Program-made: the position numbers and the translations under genes | NCBI RefSeq assembly: GCF_019112545.1 | Contig: NW_025064947.1 | Span: forward strand, 62,001 to 126,000 | Source of the DNA: Guyanagaster necrorhizus | Lineage: Eukaryota > Basidiomycota > Agaricomycetes > Agaricales > Physalacriaceae | Direction: 5' to 3' | Length of the DNA: 64,000 nt | The notes under the pieces: model-generated | What the model was told of the DNA's origin: nothing | What the model saw: the letters and a program-made list of their open reading frames with translations, nothing else | Database searches by the model: none | Shown here: positions 24,428-34,974 of the stretch, one piece after another | How positions within the stretch are numbered: the stretch's first letter is position 1 | Layout of the letters: the number at the start of each line of letters is the position of its first letter

Positions 24428-25140
24428 AATTGCTCTACTACTTCATTTGATGAATGTGCATAAGGAGCAGTTGTTTCAGCAGTTGTTTCCAGCTTCATTC
24501 CCTTTTCTTTCAGTCAATCCTTGACTTTCCTGCTCACCAATTCCATGGCATTATCCACTCAAATGACTTTTCATGTCAAGCAATACAGCCTTTCAATAAA
24601 GGTAATATACTCCTTGATTTTATCCAATGTCTTACTTTTCTGCTTCATAAACTTTGGAGTACATTGTCAGATTGCATCACCAGTAAATTCAATATGTCAA
24701 TCCCTGGAGTGAAGTGATGCATGCAGGCCCTCAAATATCACATTGAGTGACATCTCCATGCTTCTGGCTTCGATTTTTTCCCTCCTATGGGCATGGATGA
24801 TGTGTTTTCTTTGTTTGTATGCATGCCTGACATTCAGATAATGGTAGTGAGTCTTGATCAACTGAGATGATACCATCCTTCTGTAGTTGCTCTAATCCCT
24901 TCTTTCCAAGATGCATATATCAAAGGTGCTATGAATTCCAAGTGTTTTCACTTCATTTAAAAATATGTAACCTTTCTGGATTCATTTGCACTCGCATTTT
25001 CATGGGGTAAAGCCAATTTACTTTCTTTGCCTTTGCTAGCAGTAGACCAGTGTTATGAATGAATGTTACTTCTCTATTGAAGAATTTAGCATTCAGTCCA
25101 GCATTATCAAATCAGCTGATGGATATCAGATTTTTCATTG
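24428..25140 (-). pseudogene. copia integrase, left copy
   Basis: Minus strand, entering from the arm: HYLNVRHAYKQRKHI and a GGKKSKPEAW-like lead, then SRDxHIEFTGDA, KQKSKTLDKIKEYITFIERL, VDNAMELVSRKVKD and APYAHSSNEVVEQL. This is the copia integrase core with its second acidic motif (DNGTEF in the family, here DNAMEL) and the SxxNGxxE block, where Gly is Glu or Val here. It runs on without a break past 24428 into the unique copia part. Confidence 0.75.
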
Positions 25141-25188
25141 TATTTAGTGCATATATGGTGTTTTTTAACCCTTTATTTCACAGTAAAT

Positions 25189-25446
25189 TTTGCACATGAC
25201 ATTTATGTAGGCAGCTCATCTGTTTCACAGTACATGACCAATTTTTTATTTATGGTGATTCTGGTCTTTCTCAATCATGTAGAGAGCACTTCCAGTCTGT
25301 GGTACATGACCAATTTGCTAATTATAGCCATTCTTGTCATTTAGATTCTTGTAGAGAGCACATTCAGTCCATGGTACATGACTAACTTTTTATTCACAGC
25401 TATTCTTGTCTTTCTCAGTAGTGGATGCTTTTGTGAGCACTTCCAC
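25189..25446 (-). repeat. about 3.5 tandem copies of a 72-bp unit, left copy
   Basis: Mirror of 33953-34210. Units begin GTCATGTACC on the minus strand and carry GTGCTCTCTACA and GAAAGACMAGAAT. Confidence 0.8.
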
Positions 25447-26927
25447 CATCTGAAAGACAGTTCCAGGTTCAACAATACTTCACTTTTATGTGATTACATG
25501 GACTTATGATAACTTACTGTATCACCATTTAATCTTTTCTTTCTTGCATTTCAGATTCATCAACAAGCAGCAGTTGTATCTTATACCCTTCTATTCCACA
25601 CCTTTATATATTCTTCATGTTTTCAAAATTTAGCTATGACTCTGAGGTCCTTATGTTTATCATCTACCTTTAGGGCCCTCATACATAGCAACAAATATAC
25701 TGAACATTTAAAACCTTATCTTCCCCTCTGCAGACACCTGATATAGCTCTATCACCTTCTGGCCTGGTGCCTGGCTTCCACATGATCAGTTAATTTATGG
25801 GATAGCATCCAAATGGACCCTACTGCTCTCTCTGATTTGACTGTTCTTATTCTTTGCACCTCATATTCACCTCCCTATGTTGAAAAGGATTTGGGGCAAC
25901 ATATATATCCACACCCACATGGCATCCTGGAGTAATTTCACTGACAAATTTAGTACTGAATGGTAAGAGTTTACCTTTATGTAAGTACTGCATAATATGC
26001 ATATACAAGCATCTTTGACACATTACAGGCTCCTGTTTTACTCTCTGCCGATGTTGCTTTCCTGGCCATTCTGAGCATCAATGATGCTAGTGCTGATGGA
26101 GGATGATTGATGATTGTCAGTATTGGTAGTATTATCTTAAGCACTCATATGAATGCTCATGATTGGTCCAAATACTTGGCAAGTGAATGCTCCTTTCACC
26201 TCAGTGTAAAGTGTAAGGAATTCATGTCTTTCTCAGTGGAAATTCCTGTGCTTGTGAAAACACAACCATAGAAGTATGGAGATCCTTGCCATTATGTACA
26301 GCTTACCTTATCTACTGCCATACTCATGTGGGTGTAAGTTTCTCTTCATTTGGTTTTTCCCATACTCTGACCTGAAATTAAGTATGGTCTCCTTTCTGGT
26401 TGCATTCAGCATAGTCTGTTTCACTGCCTCTAATTTATCCAACTGAATGCTCATGAGTGGTGCATGAATTCTTATTGACATCCTCATATTCTGGTACAGC
26501 ATTGTATTTTGAGAAGTGAAGCATGTGCATGTTCCTTACATGTCCAAACTCACAGTACCAGTCAAATATTAGGACCAGTTGCCTGTAAATCCCATGAAGA
26601 GATTTCATATACATCAGATGAAGACACAGGCAGCAGTGGATGCTCAATGCTCAAGGGAGTGGAGGAGCTGATGATTCTGTACCAGAGTCCCATAGCATTT
26701 GGTAGGTTGTAATTATATGATCATCCTATGCACTGATAAGAAATTCATGTATATCCTGAGCTCCAGAATAGCCAGCCCATATTAGCATTGCTTCCAAGTC
26801 CAATTGAGCCATATTCTGACTAGGTGACAGCTATTAGTAATCAGAACATTTAGGTTTTGGTATTGTTTGCAGTATTTTTATACTGATCTCTCTACAGGAC
26901 ACATTGTATGTTATTGCCCAAAGGCTA
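25447..26927. other. arm segment without recognised gene, left copy
   Basis: Mirror of 32472-33952. Open frames of 64-70 codons at 26308-26502 and 26435-26647 (minus) read coherent protein-like sequence (DWYCEFGHVRNMHMLHFSKY; LDKLEAVKQTMLNATRKE). They could be exons of the neighbouring unknown gene or copia gag; no CCHC knuckle is clear. Confidence 0.4.
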
Positions 26928-27910
26928 CTAAAATTGCCTCAAGTATCTACAGCTTAGCCTCTCTGATGCCATCAGATAATTCTTGTCAAAAAGTGCCTTG
27001 GCTTCAGTCCATACTTGTGTATTCTCCTGGTCAGGAAGCTGGAGCAAGGAGAGAAAAGGGGCCAAGCTGAACTGCTCCAAGAATTCACATGGAAGCAAGG
27101 AAGGGAGGTAATCAATAGATAACCACTGAAAGTGGCAGATTTTCAGTTCTGGAAATATTAACTGGTCAAGATACAATGATATCAGAGACATATCTGTGTA
27201 AAAAAAAAGACTTCTCATTGGACATCAACAGATACTATGAGTGAAAAGAATGTTGTGTTGATTATATATATGGGAATCAGGTTGAAAGAGTTCATAGTAT
27301 CACAGCTGACATCAACAACTGTCAACAGCTGTAATCCTATTCCTGTGGAGAATGAGCTGTTCACATGTCAAGAACAGAGAGCCTCTTGGAATTCAGAGAG
27401 ATGTAATTGATGAAGATGTTGACATGAAGAATCTCAGAGAAGGGGCCACCCTTTGCAGTTTCTGCCATATTCCACATGAGAATATCATCCCTGAGCACCA
27501 ATGATCAGAATCTTGACACCTTTGCCACTACCACCTGAGGCAGTCTTTACAGTGTTAATCATAGCATCTTCATCATTGAAAGACATGAGATGCCCCAAGT
27601 TATTTCCTCTTTCTCTGTAATGCATGGGTAGCTGCCCCTGTGAAACTAACATTATAATCAAAAGCTGAAGGTTCACTTCATCTGGCTGACCAAGATGAGA
27701 TAACAGCAGAAAGGTTAAGCAATTTTCAAAGAGCACAATATAGTCCTGGAACCAAAGTTCATAAGTTGGCCAAGTGCTATCACATATGAAGAATGTCCTC
27801 TGAGGCAACATCATCTTGCTGAACCCATAAAGATTGTGTTCTAGTGAGCATTGATGTGCAGTTAAAGATTTTGATCTAATGTCATAGTGGGTCCTTGGGT
27901 ACTGATCCAC
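26928..27910 (-). pseudogene. unrecognised gene fragment in arm, left copy
   Basis: Mirror copy of 31489-32471, identical in sequence; see the right-arm entry for its description. It is oriented away from the spacer gene, as in the right arm. Confidence 0.5.
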
Positions 27911-28296
27911 ACACCACTAGCTGAAGACATATTTAGCACATGCAAATGAGGAATGAATAAGTGTTACATTTATTTTACAATCTGAAATTCCTGAATTCAT
28001 TTCTTAGGTCTCAAACACTTAACACTTTAGTCTGTCCATAACAGTTGTAAATGTATTTAGGGATCAAAGACTTTCTGGTGCAAATATTTTCTCTGCAATC
28101 ATATGTACTAACATATACTTTTTATGTCATTGGTAAGAATACAAATGGTCACCAACAAAATGCAAATCAATGCAAGCAAATGCATATATACAAATGGAAA
28201 AAGCAAAATTCATCTGGCCCAATTTAATTAAGCTTAATAACAAAAAACTTTTATAGGTCAAAAAGTGCTTTGGCCTTGAATGTATCTCCACACTAC
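27911..28296. other. noncoding inner part of left arm
   Basis: AT-rich (poly-A/T tracts, AATTTAATTAAGCTTAATAA near 28222); no gene seen. Mirror of 31103-31488. Confidence 0.45.
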
Positions 28297-28490
28297 ATAG
28301 TCAAGTCAATCAGCTTGCCTTTGATCTTCAAAGCATACACCACATGGTGAAGTCAATCAGCTCACCTTTTATATTTCAATGAATACATGACACAGTGAGG
28401 TCACTCAGCTCACCTTTAATCTTTCAAATAATAAACCACACAGTGAATTTGTTCAGCTTGCCTTTCATCATTTGAACAATACATGAGTCT
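28297..28490. repeat. tandem array, four units of 47-48 bp, spanning the inner breakpoint
   Basis: The block CAGCTYRCCTTT recurs at 28311, 28358, 28406 and 28454 (steps 47, 48, 48). Each is followed by ATCTTTCAA-like and ACACAGTGAAG-like parts. The inverted-repeat arm ends at 28388 inside unit 2, so the right side (31011 on) has only the first units. Confidence 0.8.
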
Positions 28491-28552
28491 GTTTCTGAGT
28501 TTCTTTATAATTATCCCATACTAACCATCTCATTTTCCCTCTCTTCATTCAG

Positions 28553-28969
28553 TGCCCTCTGATGAAGGTATTGAGTATTACATGCACTTTTCTGGAAGTT
28601 CTGAGGAGTCTCAGAGCTCTATTGACAAAAGAAGAAATATTTTCCCATCTATCACCTTGTCAATCTTCTCCTCATCCACCATCACATTGACCTTCTCCTC
28701 TCTGGAATTTAGCAGTGAAATCATATCCAGCACTGCTTCCCACTTCTGATGTGTATGCTGTCTCCAAGGTGGAGACTCATTTCTACTATGCACACCTCCA
28801 TTCTGCACCCACATTGCTTTATCACACAGGTAAGGAGTGGTCCCCACCCAGTGGACCTGAGGCCCAGCACCATTTGAAGGAGCTGTGTGAGGTCTTTGAC
28901 CATCCAATTACACCTGTCTGAAATGATGACTTGGACTGGAGGGTTGTCAAGGTTTTAGACGCTCACATG
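28553..28969 (+). pseudogene. upstream exon of the trypsin-like gene, broken
   Basis: Preceded by a proper intron 3' end (ACTAAC branch near 28529, TTCATTCAG acceptor at 28551-28552), so a further upstream exon once existed. The frame reads PSDEGIEYYMHFSGSSEES and LSIFSSSTITLTFSS, then a TGA at 28747. One frame change lies between about 28747 and 28790. The second frame reads SAPTLLYHTGKEWSPPSGPE and FDHPITPV, then a TGA at 28919-28921 (Trp expected before NDDLDW), then VVKVLDAHM up to the donor at 28970. The lost 5' exon would lie where the tandem array and inverted-repeat arm now are. Confidence 0.65.
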
Positions 28970-29022
28970 GTCAGTTAATAGGTATCCATTATATCATAGA
29001 ATTTGCTAACTAGGATTTCTAG
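28970..29022 (+). other. 53-bp intron of the trypsin-like gene
   Basis: GTCAGT donor, TTTGCTAAC branch, TTTCTAG acceptor. It lies between two whole codons and joins two open frames, which supports it. Confidence 0.65.
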
Positions 29023-29034
29023 ATCCCATTTACA

Positions 29035-30523
29035 ATGGTAGATGTTATTCATTTTAAGATGGTCAAGGTCAACAATGCATCTGAGGATAAAGAAGACACT
29101 GATAAAGAAATGGTTGAAGCTAATAAACTGGTTGTCAGTCCTGTCACTATATGGATAAGAGTCTTCTCTGAGTCTACCTCTGCCATGGCTGCCCACAACA
29201 TAGCTCAGGATATCTTAGCCCTTCTCAAGGACTACCAGATCACCAACATCAATGTTGACTTCCACAAGTCCTTCTACATGTGCAAGGCTGATCCTCAGCT
29301 TCTCAAACCCATCTCTGTCAAGAACCCACTCATTGACATTGTCAGTCTCCTCACTCCCACCCTTGGCCTGCACATCTCTACTGAGGCCAGGCCCAACACT
29401 CAGGGAACAATAGCCCTCTATCTTGCCAGAGGTGGTGGCAGTGAGAAACTCTTGGGCCTTTCATGCCATCACATCTTCATCAGATCCAAAGAGGCCAACA
29501 ATGACTATGTTTACCACTCCAGTGCACCTTGTAAAAATGTCCTCCTGCTTAGCAATAGAGACATAACTGACCTTGTTAATTCGATCAAAATCAATATCAG
29601 AGGATATAGCACAGTGGTGAAGAACTATAGAAAGGACATTAAAGGGTTTGAGGAGAGAGAGAAGGGCACCAATGCTACTGATGTTAGAGAGGCCAAGGTG
29701 GCCCAAATTAAGATTCAGGTGTTGCTAGATAGTGTGGAGAAGAAAATAGATGCACTTACAGTGTTGTGCAATCAGCTCAACAACAACTGGAACAGACTTC
29801 AAAATTGTGTCCTTGGACATATTCTCTGCTTTCCACCCATCAGTGTCAGTGTCAGTGAGCAGCATCTCATGGAGGACTGGGGTGTTTTCAAGATCAACCA
29901 AGCCAAGCTTAGTGATGGCTTCCAGGGTAATAAGATTGATCTTAGTATATTTTTACTATCTAACTAAGACTATCTACTAATCTAAATGTTATTTATATCT
30001 AGGAACAAAATTAACACCTGATCAGTTTAAGGAAAAATGTTTCATCCCTGGAGACACCAACTGGGAGTTCACATATCCCAAAGATCATCTGCTTCCACTT
30101 ATGGGCATCATTCCTGACAACATTCTGTGCACCTCCAACATGTGGGACTTGGATGGTGAACCATGCTTGTTGGTCATCAAGAATGGCAATGCCACTAGCA
30201 CCACCATCGGCCATGCAAATGATGTCTTTTCTATAGTTTGCAAATACTTCACTGACATGTCAATTGACCAAACCTCTATGGAGTGGGTGATAATCAACTA
30301 TGACAGTAAGTCAGAAGTATTTTTGGAACCTGGCAATTCAGGCTCAGTAATTGCTGATATCCATGGCCATATTAGTGAGATGCTTACTGGTGGTTCTGGC
30401 AGGATGTTATCTTCTGATATGATCTATGCCACACTATTCTGGTGGCTCCTTGAGCATATCAAGCTGAACAGATTCTCTAATATGCACCTCAGCATTGTCA
30501 CCTATGCATCTCAACATCCATAA
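29035..30523 (+). CDS. trypsin-like serine-protease-fold protein, spliced, 476 codons open
   Basis: Two exons, 29035-29944 and 30003-30523, joined across a 58-bp intron (GTATAT..CTAACT..CTAG), stay in frame to a TAA. It resembles a large Agaricomycete family, of unknown cellular role as far as I recall, with chymotrypsin-like signatures. GLSCHHIFI near residue 140 is the catalytic-His block (family Cys-Arg-His, here Cys-His-His). EPGNSGSVIAD near residue 414 is the catalytic-Ser block, where the usual Asp before Ser-Gly is Asn. The middle (EEREKGTNATDVREAKV to CNQLNNNWNRL) is Lys/Glu-rich and probably coiled coil. TSMEWVIINYDSKSEVF precedes the Ser block. ATG 29035 is the first Met after the upstream intron; the family protein starts further upstream, so this is a 5'-truncated gene. 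It is the longest spliced open frame in the window. Confidence 0.7.
29945..30002 (+). other. 58-bp intron of the trypsin-like gene
   Basis: GTATAT donor, TCTAACTAAG and TCTACTAAT branch candidates, ATATCTAG acceptor. Splicing joins KIDL to TKLTPDQF in frame. Confidence 0.75.
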
Positions 30524-31010
30524 CAAAATCAAAGACTTAGTGCAGATGAATGCTTTGACTGCTGATGGATCACTGTTTAACTTCATCTTTATTTTTTGTC
30601 TTGTCTTTTCATACTTACAACTAATGACCTTGACATCTAGGGCTTGGACTAGTGGACTTGTCATATTGTCTCTCTCCTTGCAAGGGGTAGTTGTCATACT
30701 GAGGAATGTGCATGAGTTTAGTTGGCATGATAAGTCTTGGAACTATAACAGCTTAGTAAATGCAGTTAGTTATTCATTGCCATGCAACTGAATGAAATCC
30801 TACAGAAACTATGTCACATAGCAAATTGATCAGGAAAGTGACAACTTTGTGATGTGGTAACTGTTTAGTTAGGATAATGTCAATCAATTGATCAGTTTGT
30901 CTTTCCTCCTCATCTTCAGAGATTTGAGCTATGACTGGGGGAAAAGACAGTGAGTGGCACTGCACATATTGATGCACCTGAGTCATTGTCAATAGTGGTG
31001 ATGCCATATT
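30524..31010. other. 3' part of spacer, no firm gene
   Basis: A 77-codon minus-strand frame (30774-31007) starts 4 bp from the inner edge of the right arm and reads protein-like sequence with an EDEEERQTD stretch. It has no motif I know. The rest holds nothing visible. Confidence 0.4.
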
Positions 31011-31102
31011 ATGTATTCATTGAAATATAAAAGGTGAGCTGATTGACTTCACCATGTGGTGTATGCTTTGAAGATCAAAGGCAAGCTGATTGACTTGACT
31101 AT

Positions 31103-31488
31103 GTAGTGTGGAGATACATTCAAGGCCAAAGCACTTTTTGACCTATAAAAGTTTTTTGTTATTAAGCTTAATTAAATTGGGCCAGATGAATTTTGCTTTT
31201 TCCATTTGTATATATGCATTTGCTTGCATTGATTTGCATTTTGTTGGTGACCATTTGTATTCTTACCAATGACATAAAAAGTATATGTTAGTACATATGA
31301 TTGCAGAGAAAATATTTGCACCAGAAAGTCTTTGATCCCTAAATACATTTACAACTGTTATGGACAGACTAAAGTGTTAAGTGTTTGAGACCTAAGAAAT
31401 GAATTCAGGAATTTCAGATTGTAAAATAAATGTAACACTTATTCATTCCTCATTTGCATGTGCTAAATATGTCTTCAGCTAGTGGTGT
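31103..31488. other. noncoding inner part of right arm
   Basis: Mirror of 27911-28296; AT-rich, nothing seen. Confidence 0.45.
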
Positions 31489-32471
31489 GTGGATCAGTAC
31501 CCAAGGACCCACTATGACATTAGATCAAAATCTTTAACTGCACATCAATGCTCACTAGAACACAATCTTTATGGGTTCAGCAAGATGATGTTGCCTCAGA
31601 GGACATTCTTCATATGTGATAGCACTTGGCCAACTTATGAACTTTGGTTCCAGGACTATATTGTGCTCTTTGAAAATTGCTTAACCTTTCTGCTGTTATC
31701 TCATCTTGGTCAGCCAGATGAAGTGAACCTTCAGCTTTTGATTATAATGTTAGTTTCACAGGGGCAGCTACCCATGCATTACAGAGAAAGAGGAAATAAC
31801 TTGGGGCATCTCATGTCTTTCAATGATGAAGATGCTATGATTAACACTGTAAAGACTGCCTCAGGTGGTAGTGGCAAAGGTGTCAAGATTCTGATCATTG
31901 GTGCTCAGGGATGATATTCTCATGTGGAATATGGCAGAAACTGCAAAGGGTGGCCCCTTCTCTGAGATTCTTCATGTCAACATCTTCATCAATTACATCT
32001 CTCTGAATTCCAAGAGGCTCTCTGTTCTTGACATGTGAACAGCTCATTCTCCACAGGAATAGGATTACAGCTGTTGACAGTTGTTGATGTCAGCTGTGAT
32101 ACTATGAACTCTTTCAACCTGATTCCCATATATATAATCAACACAACATTCTTTTCACTCATAGTATCTGTTGATGTCCAATGAGAAGTCTTTTTTTTTA
32201 CACAGATATGTCTCTGATATCATTGTATCTTGACCAGTTAATATTTCCAGAACTGAAAATCTGCCACTTTCAGTGGTTATCTATTGATTACCTCCCTTCC
32301 TTGCTTCCATGTGAATTCTTGGAGCAGTTCAGCTTGGCCCCTTTTCTCTCCTTGCTCCAGCTTCCTGACCAGGAGAATACACAAGTATGGACTGAAGCCA
32401 AGGCACTTTTTGACAAGAATTATCTGATGGCATCAGAGAGGCTAAGCTGTAGATACTTGAGGCAATTTTAG
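31489..32471 (+). pseudogene. unrecognised gene fragment in arm, right copy
   Basis: A 141-codon frame (31489-31914) reads YPRTHYDIRSKSLTAHQ, TWPTYELWFQDYIVLF, LLSHLGQPDEVNLQLLI, LPMHYRERGNNLGHL and GKGVKILIIGAQG. After a one-base frame change it continues DDILMWNMAETAKGGPF and NYISLNSKRLSVLDM to a stop. A second open part (32181-32471) reads LDQLIFPELKICHFQWL, LPCEFLEQFSLAPFL and WTEAKALFDKNYLMASERL. The sequence has the composition of a real globular protein and few lesions, but I recognise no family and no catalytic motif. The direction points away from the spacer gene. An identical mirror copy is in the left arm. Confidence 0.5.
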
Positions 32472-33952
32472 TAGCCTTTGGGCAATAACATACAATGTGT
32501 CCTGTAGAGAGATCAGTATAAAAATACTGCAAACAATACCAAAACCTAAATGTTCTGATTACTAATAGCTGTCACCTAGTCAGAATATGGCTCAATTGGA
32601 CTTGGAAGCAATGCTAATATGGGCTGGCTATTCTGGAGCTCAGGATATACATGAATTTCTTATCAGTGCATAGGATGATCATATAATTACAACCTACCAA
32701 ATGCTATGGGACTCTGGTACAGAATCATCAGCTCCTCCACTCCCTTGAGCATTGAGCATCCACTGCTGCCTGTGTCTTCATCTGATGTATATGAAATCTC
32801 TTCATGGGATTTACAGGCAACTGGTCCTAATATTTGACTGGTACTGTGAGTTTGGACATGTAAGGAACATGCACATGCTTCACTTCTCAAAATACAATGC
32901 TGTACCAGAATATGAGGATGTCAATAAGAATTCATGCACCACTCATGAGCATTCAGTTGGATAAATTAGAGGCAGTGAAACAGACTATGCTGAATGCAAC
33001 CAGAAAGGAGACCATACTTAATTTCAGGTCAGAGTATGGGAAAAACCAAATGAAGAGAAACTTACACCCACATGAGTATGGCAGTAGATAAGGTAAGCTG
33101 TACATAATGGCAAGGATCTCCATACTTCTATGGTTGTGTTTTCACAAGCACAGGAATTTCCACTGAGAAAGACATGAATTCCTTACACTTTACACTGAGG
33201 TGAAAGGAGCATTCACTTGCCAAGTATTTGGACCAATCATGAGCATTCATATGAGTGCTTAAGATAATACTACCAATACTGACAATCATCAATCATCCTC
33301 CATCAGCACTAGCATCATTGATGCTCAGAATGGCCAGGAAAGCAACATCGGCAGAGAGTAAAACAGGAGCCTGTAATGTGTCAAAGATGCTTGTATATGC
33401 ATATTATGCAGTACTTACATAAAGGTAAACTCTTACCATTCAGTACTAAATTTGTCAGTGAAATTACTCCAGGATGCCATGTGGGTGTGGATATATATGT
33501 TGCCCCAAATCCTTTTCAACATAGGGAGGTGAATATGAGGTGCAAAGAATAAGAACAGTCAAATCAGAGAGAGCAGTAGGGTCCATTTGGATGCTATCCC
33601 ATAAATTAACTGATCATGTGGAAGCCAGGCACCAGGCCAGAAGGTGATAGAGCTATATCAGGTGTCTGCAGAGGGGAAGATAAGGTTTTAAATGTTCAGT
33701 ATATTTGTTGCTATGTATGAGGGCCCTAAAGGTAGATGATAAACATAAGGACCTCAGAGTCATAGCTAAATTTTGAAAACATGAAGAATATATAAAGGTG
33801 TGGAATAGAAGGGTATAAGATACAACTGCTGCTTGTTGATGAATCTGAAATGCAAGAAAGAAAAGATTAAATGGTGATACAGTAAGTTATCATAAGTCCA
33901 TGTAATCACATAAAAGTGAAGTATTGTTGAACCTGGAACTGTCTTTCAGATG
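32472..33952. other. arm segment without recognised gene, right copy
   Basis: Same content as 25447-26927. A plus-strand stretch from about 32603 reads MAQLDLEAMLIWAGYSGAQ, then frames at 32752-32964 and 32897-33091. It may be further exons of the upstream unknown gene. Confidence 0.4.
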
Positions 33953-34210
33953 GTGGAAGTGCTCACAAAAGCATCCACTACTGAGAAAGACAAGAATAGC
34001 TGTGAATAAAAAGTTAGTCATGTACCATGGACTGAATGTGCTCTCTACAAGAATCTAAATGACAAGAATGGCTATAATTAGCAAATTGGTCATGTACCAC
34101 AGACTGGAAGTGCTCTCTACATGATTGAGAAAGACCAGAATCACCATAAATAAAAAATTGGTCATGTACTGTGAAACAGATGAGCTGCCTACATAAATGT
34201 CATGTGCAAA
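33953..34210 (+). repeat. about 3.5 tandem copies of a 72-bp unit, right copy
   Basis: GTCATGTACYRYRGACTG recurs at 34018 and 34089, and GTCATGTACTGTG at 34161 (steps 71 and 72), with a partial unit upstream (GTGCTCACAAAAGC). Sequence between units diverges by about a fifth. Confidence 0.8.
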
Positions 34211-34258
34211 ATTTACTGTGAAATAAAGGGTTAAAAAACACCATATATGCACTAAATA

Positions 34259-34971
34259 CAATGAAAAATCTGATATCCATCAGCTGATTTGATAATGCTG
34301 GACTGAATGCTAAATTCTTCAATAGAGAAGTAACATTCATTCATAACACTGGTCTACTGCTAGCAAAGGCAAAGAAAGTAAATTGGCTTTACCCCATGAA
34401 AATGCGAGTGCAAATGAATCCAGAAAGGTTACATATTTTTAAATGAAGTGAAAACACTTGGAATTCATAGCACCTTTGATATATGCATCTTGGAAAGAAG
34501 GGATTAGAGCAACTACAGAAGGATGGTATCATCTCAGTTGATCAAGACTCACTACCATTATCTGAATGTCAGGCATGCATACAAACAAAGAAAACACATC
34601 ATCCATGCCCATAGGAGGGAAAAAATCGAAGCCAGAAGCATGGAGATGTCACTCAATGTGATATTTGAGGGCCTGCATGCATCACTTCACTCCAGGGATT
34701 GACATATTGAATTTACTGGTGATGCAATCTGACAATGTACTCCAAAGTTTATGAAGCAGAAAAGTAAGACATTGGATAAAATCAAGGAGTATATTACCTT
34801 TATTGAAAGGCTGTATTGCTTGACATGAAAAGTCATTTGAGTGGATAATGCCATGGAATTGGTGAGCAGGAAAGTCAAGGATTGACTGAAAGAAAAGGGA
34901 ATGAAGCTGGAAACAACTGCTGAAACAACTGCTCCTTATGCACATTCATCAAATGAAGTAGTAGAGCAATT
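34259..34971 (+). pseudogene. copia integrase, right copy, truncated by G7
   Basis: Identical mirror of the left copy. The reading stops at SSNEVVEQL, where the left copy continues into the rest of pol. Everything 3' of this point is missing on this side. Confidence 0.75.
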
Positions 34972-34974
34972 GAC

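Larger units (their letters stand above)
24428..28388 (-). repeat. left arm of 10.5-kb inverted repeat (3961 bp)
   Basis: Every position x matches the complement of position 59399-x in 31011-34971. This follows from seven pairs of identical open frames whose coordinates all sum to 59399, and from end-to-end comparison of both boundaries and several internal stretches, including a 9-base A run at 27200. No indel exists anywhere. Outer divergence starts at 24427 and inner divergence at 28389. Confidence 0.97.
28389..31010. other. spacer of the inverted repeat
   Basis: 2622 bp of single-copy sequence between the arms. It contains the rest of the tandem array, a 5'-truncated trypsin-like gene on the plus strand, and about 490 bp after it. 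Confidence 0.9.
31011..34971 (+). repeat. right arm of 10.5-kb inverted repeat (3961 bp)
   Basis: Reverse complement of 24428-28388 in exact register. After one mismatch at 34972 two or three more bases agree, and chromovirus G7 begins at 34975. Confidence 0.97.

Noticed and set aside
28311..28465. CRISPR-like array of regularly spaced repeats
   Set aside because: Units are contiguous degenerate 47-48-mers without unique spacers, and the DNA is eukaryotic.
24428..34971. Polinton/Maverick or linear-plasmid type element with long terminal inverted repeats
   Set aside because: No DNA polymerase B, packaging ATPase or capsid-type gene is visible, and the outer arm ends fall inside copia pol rather than at defined termini.
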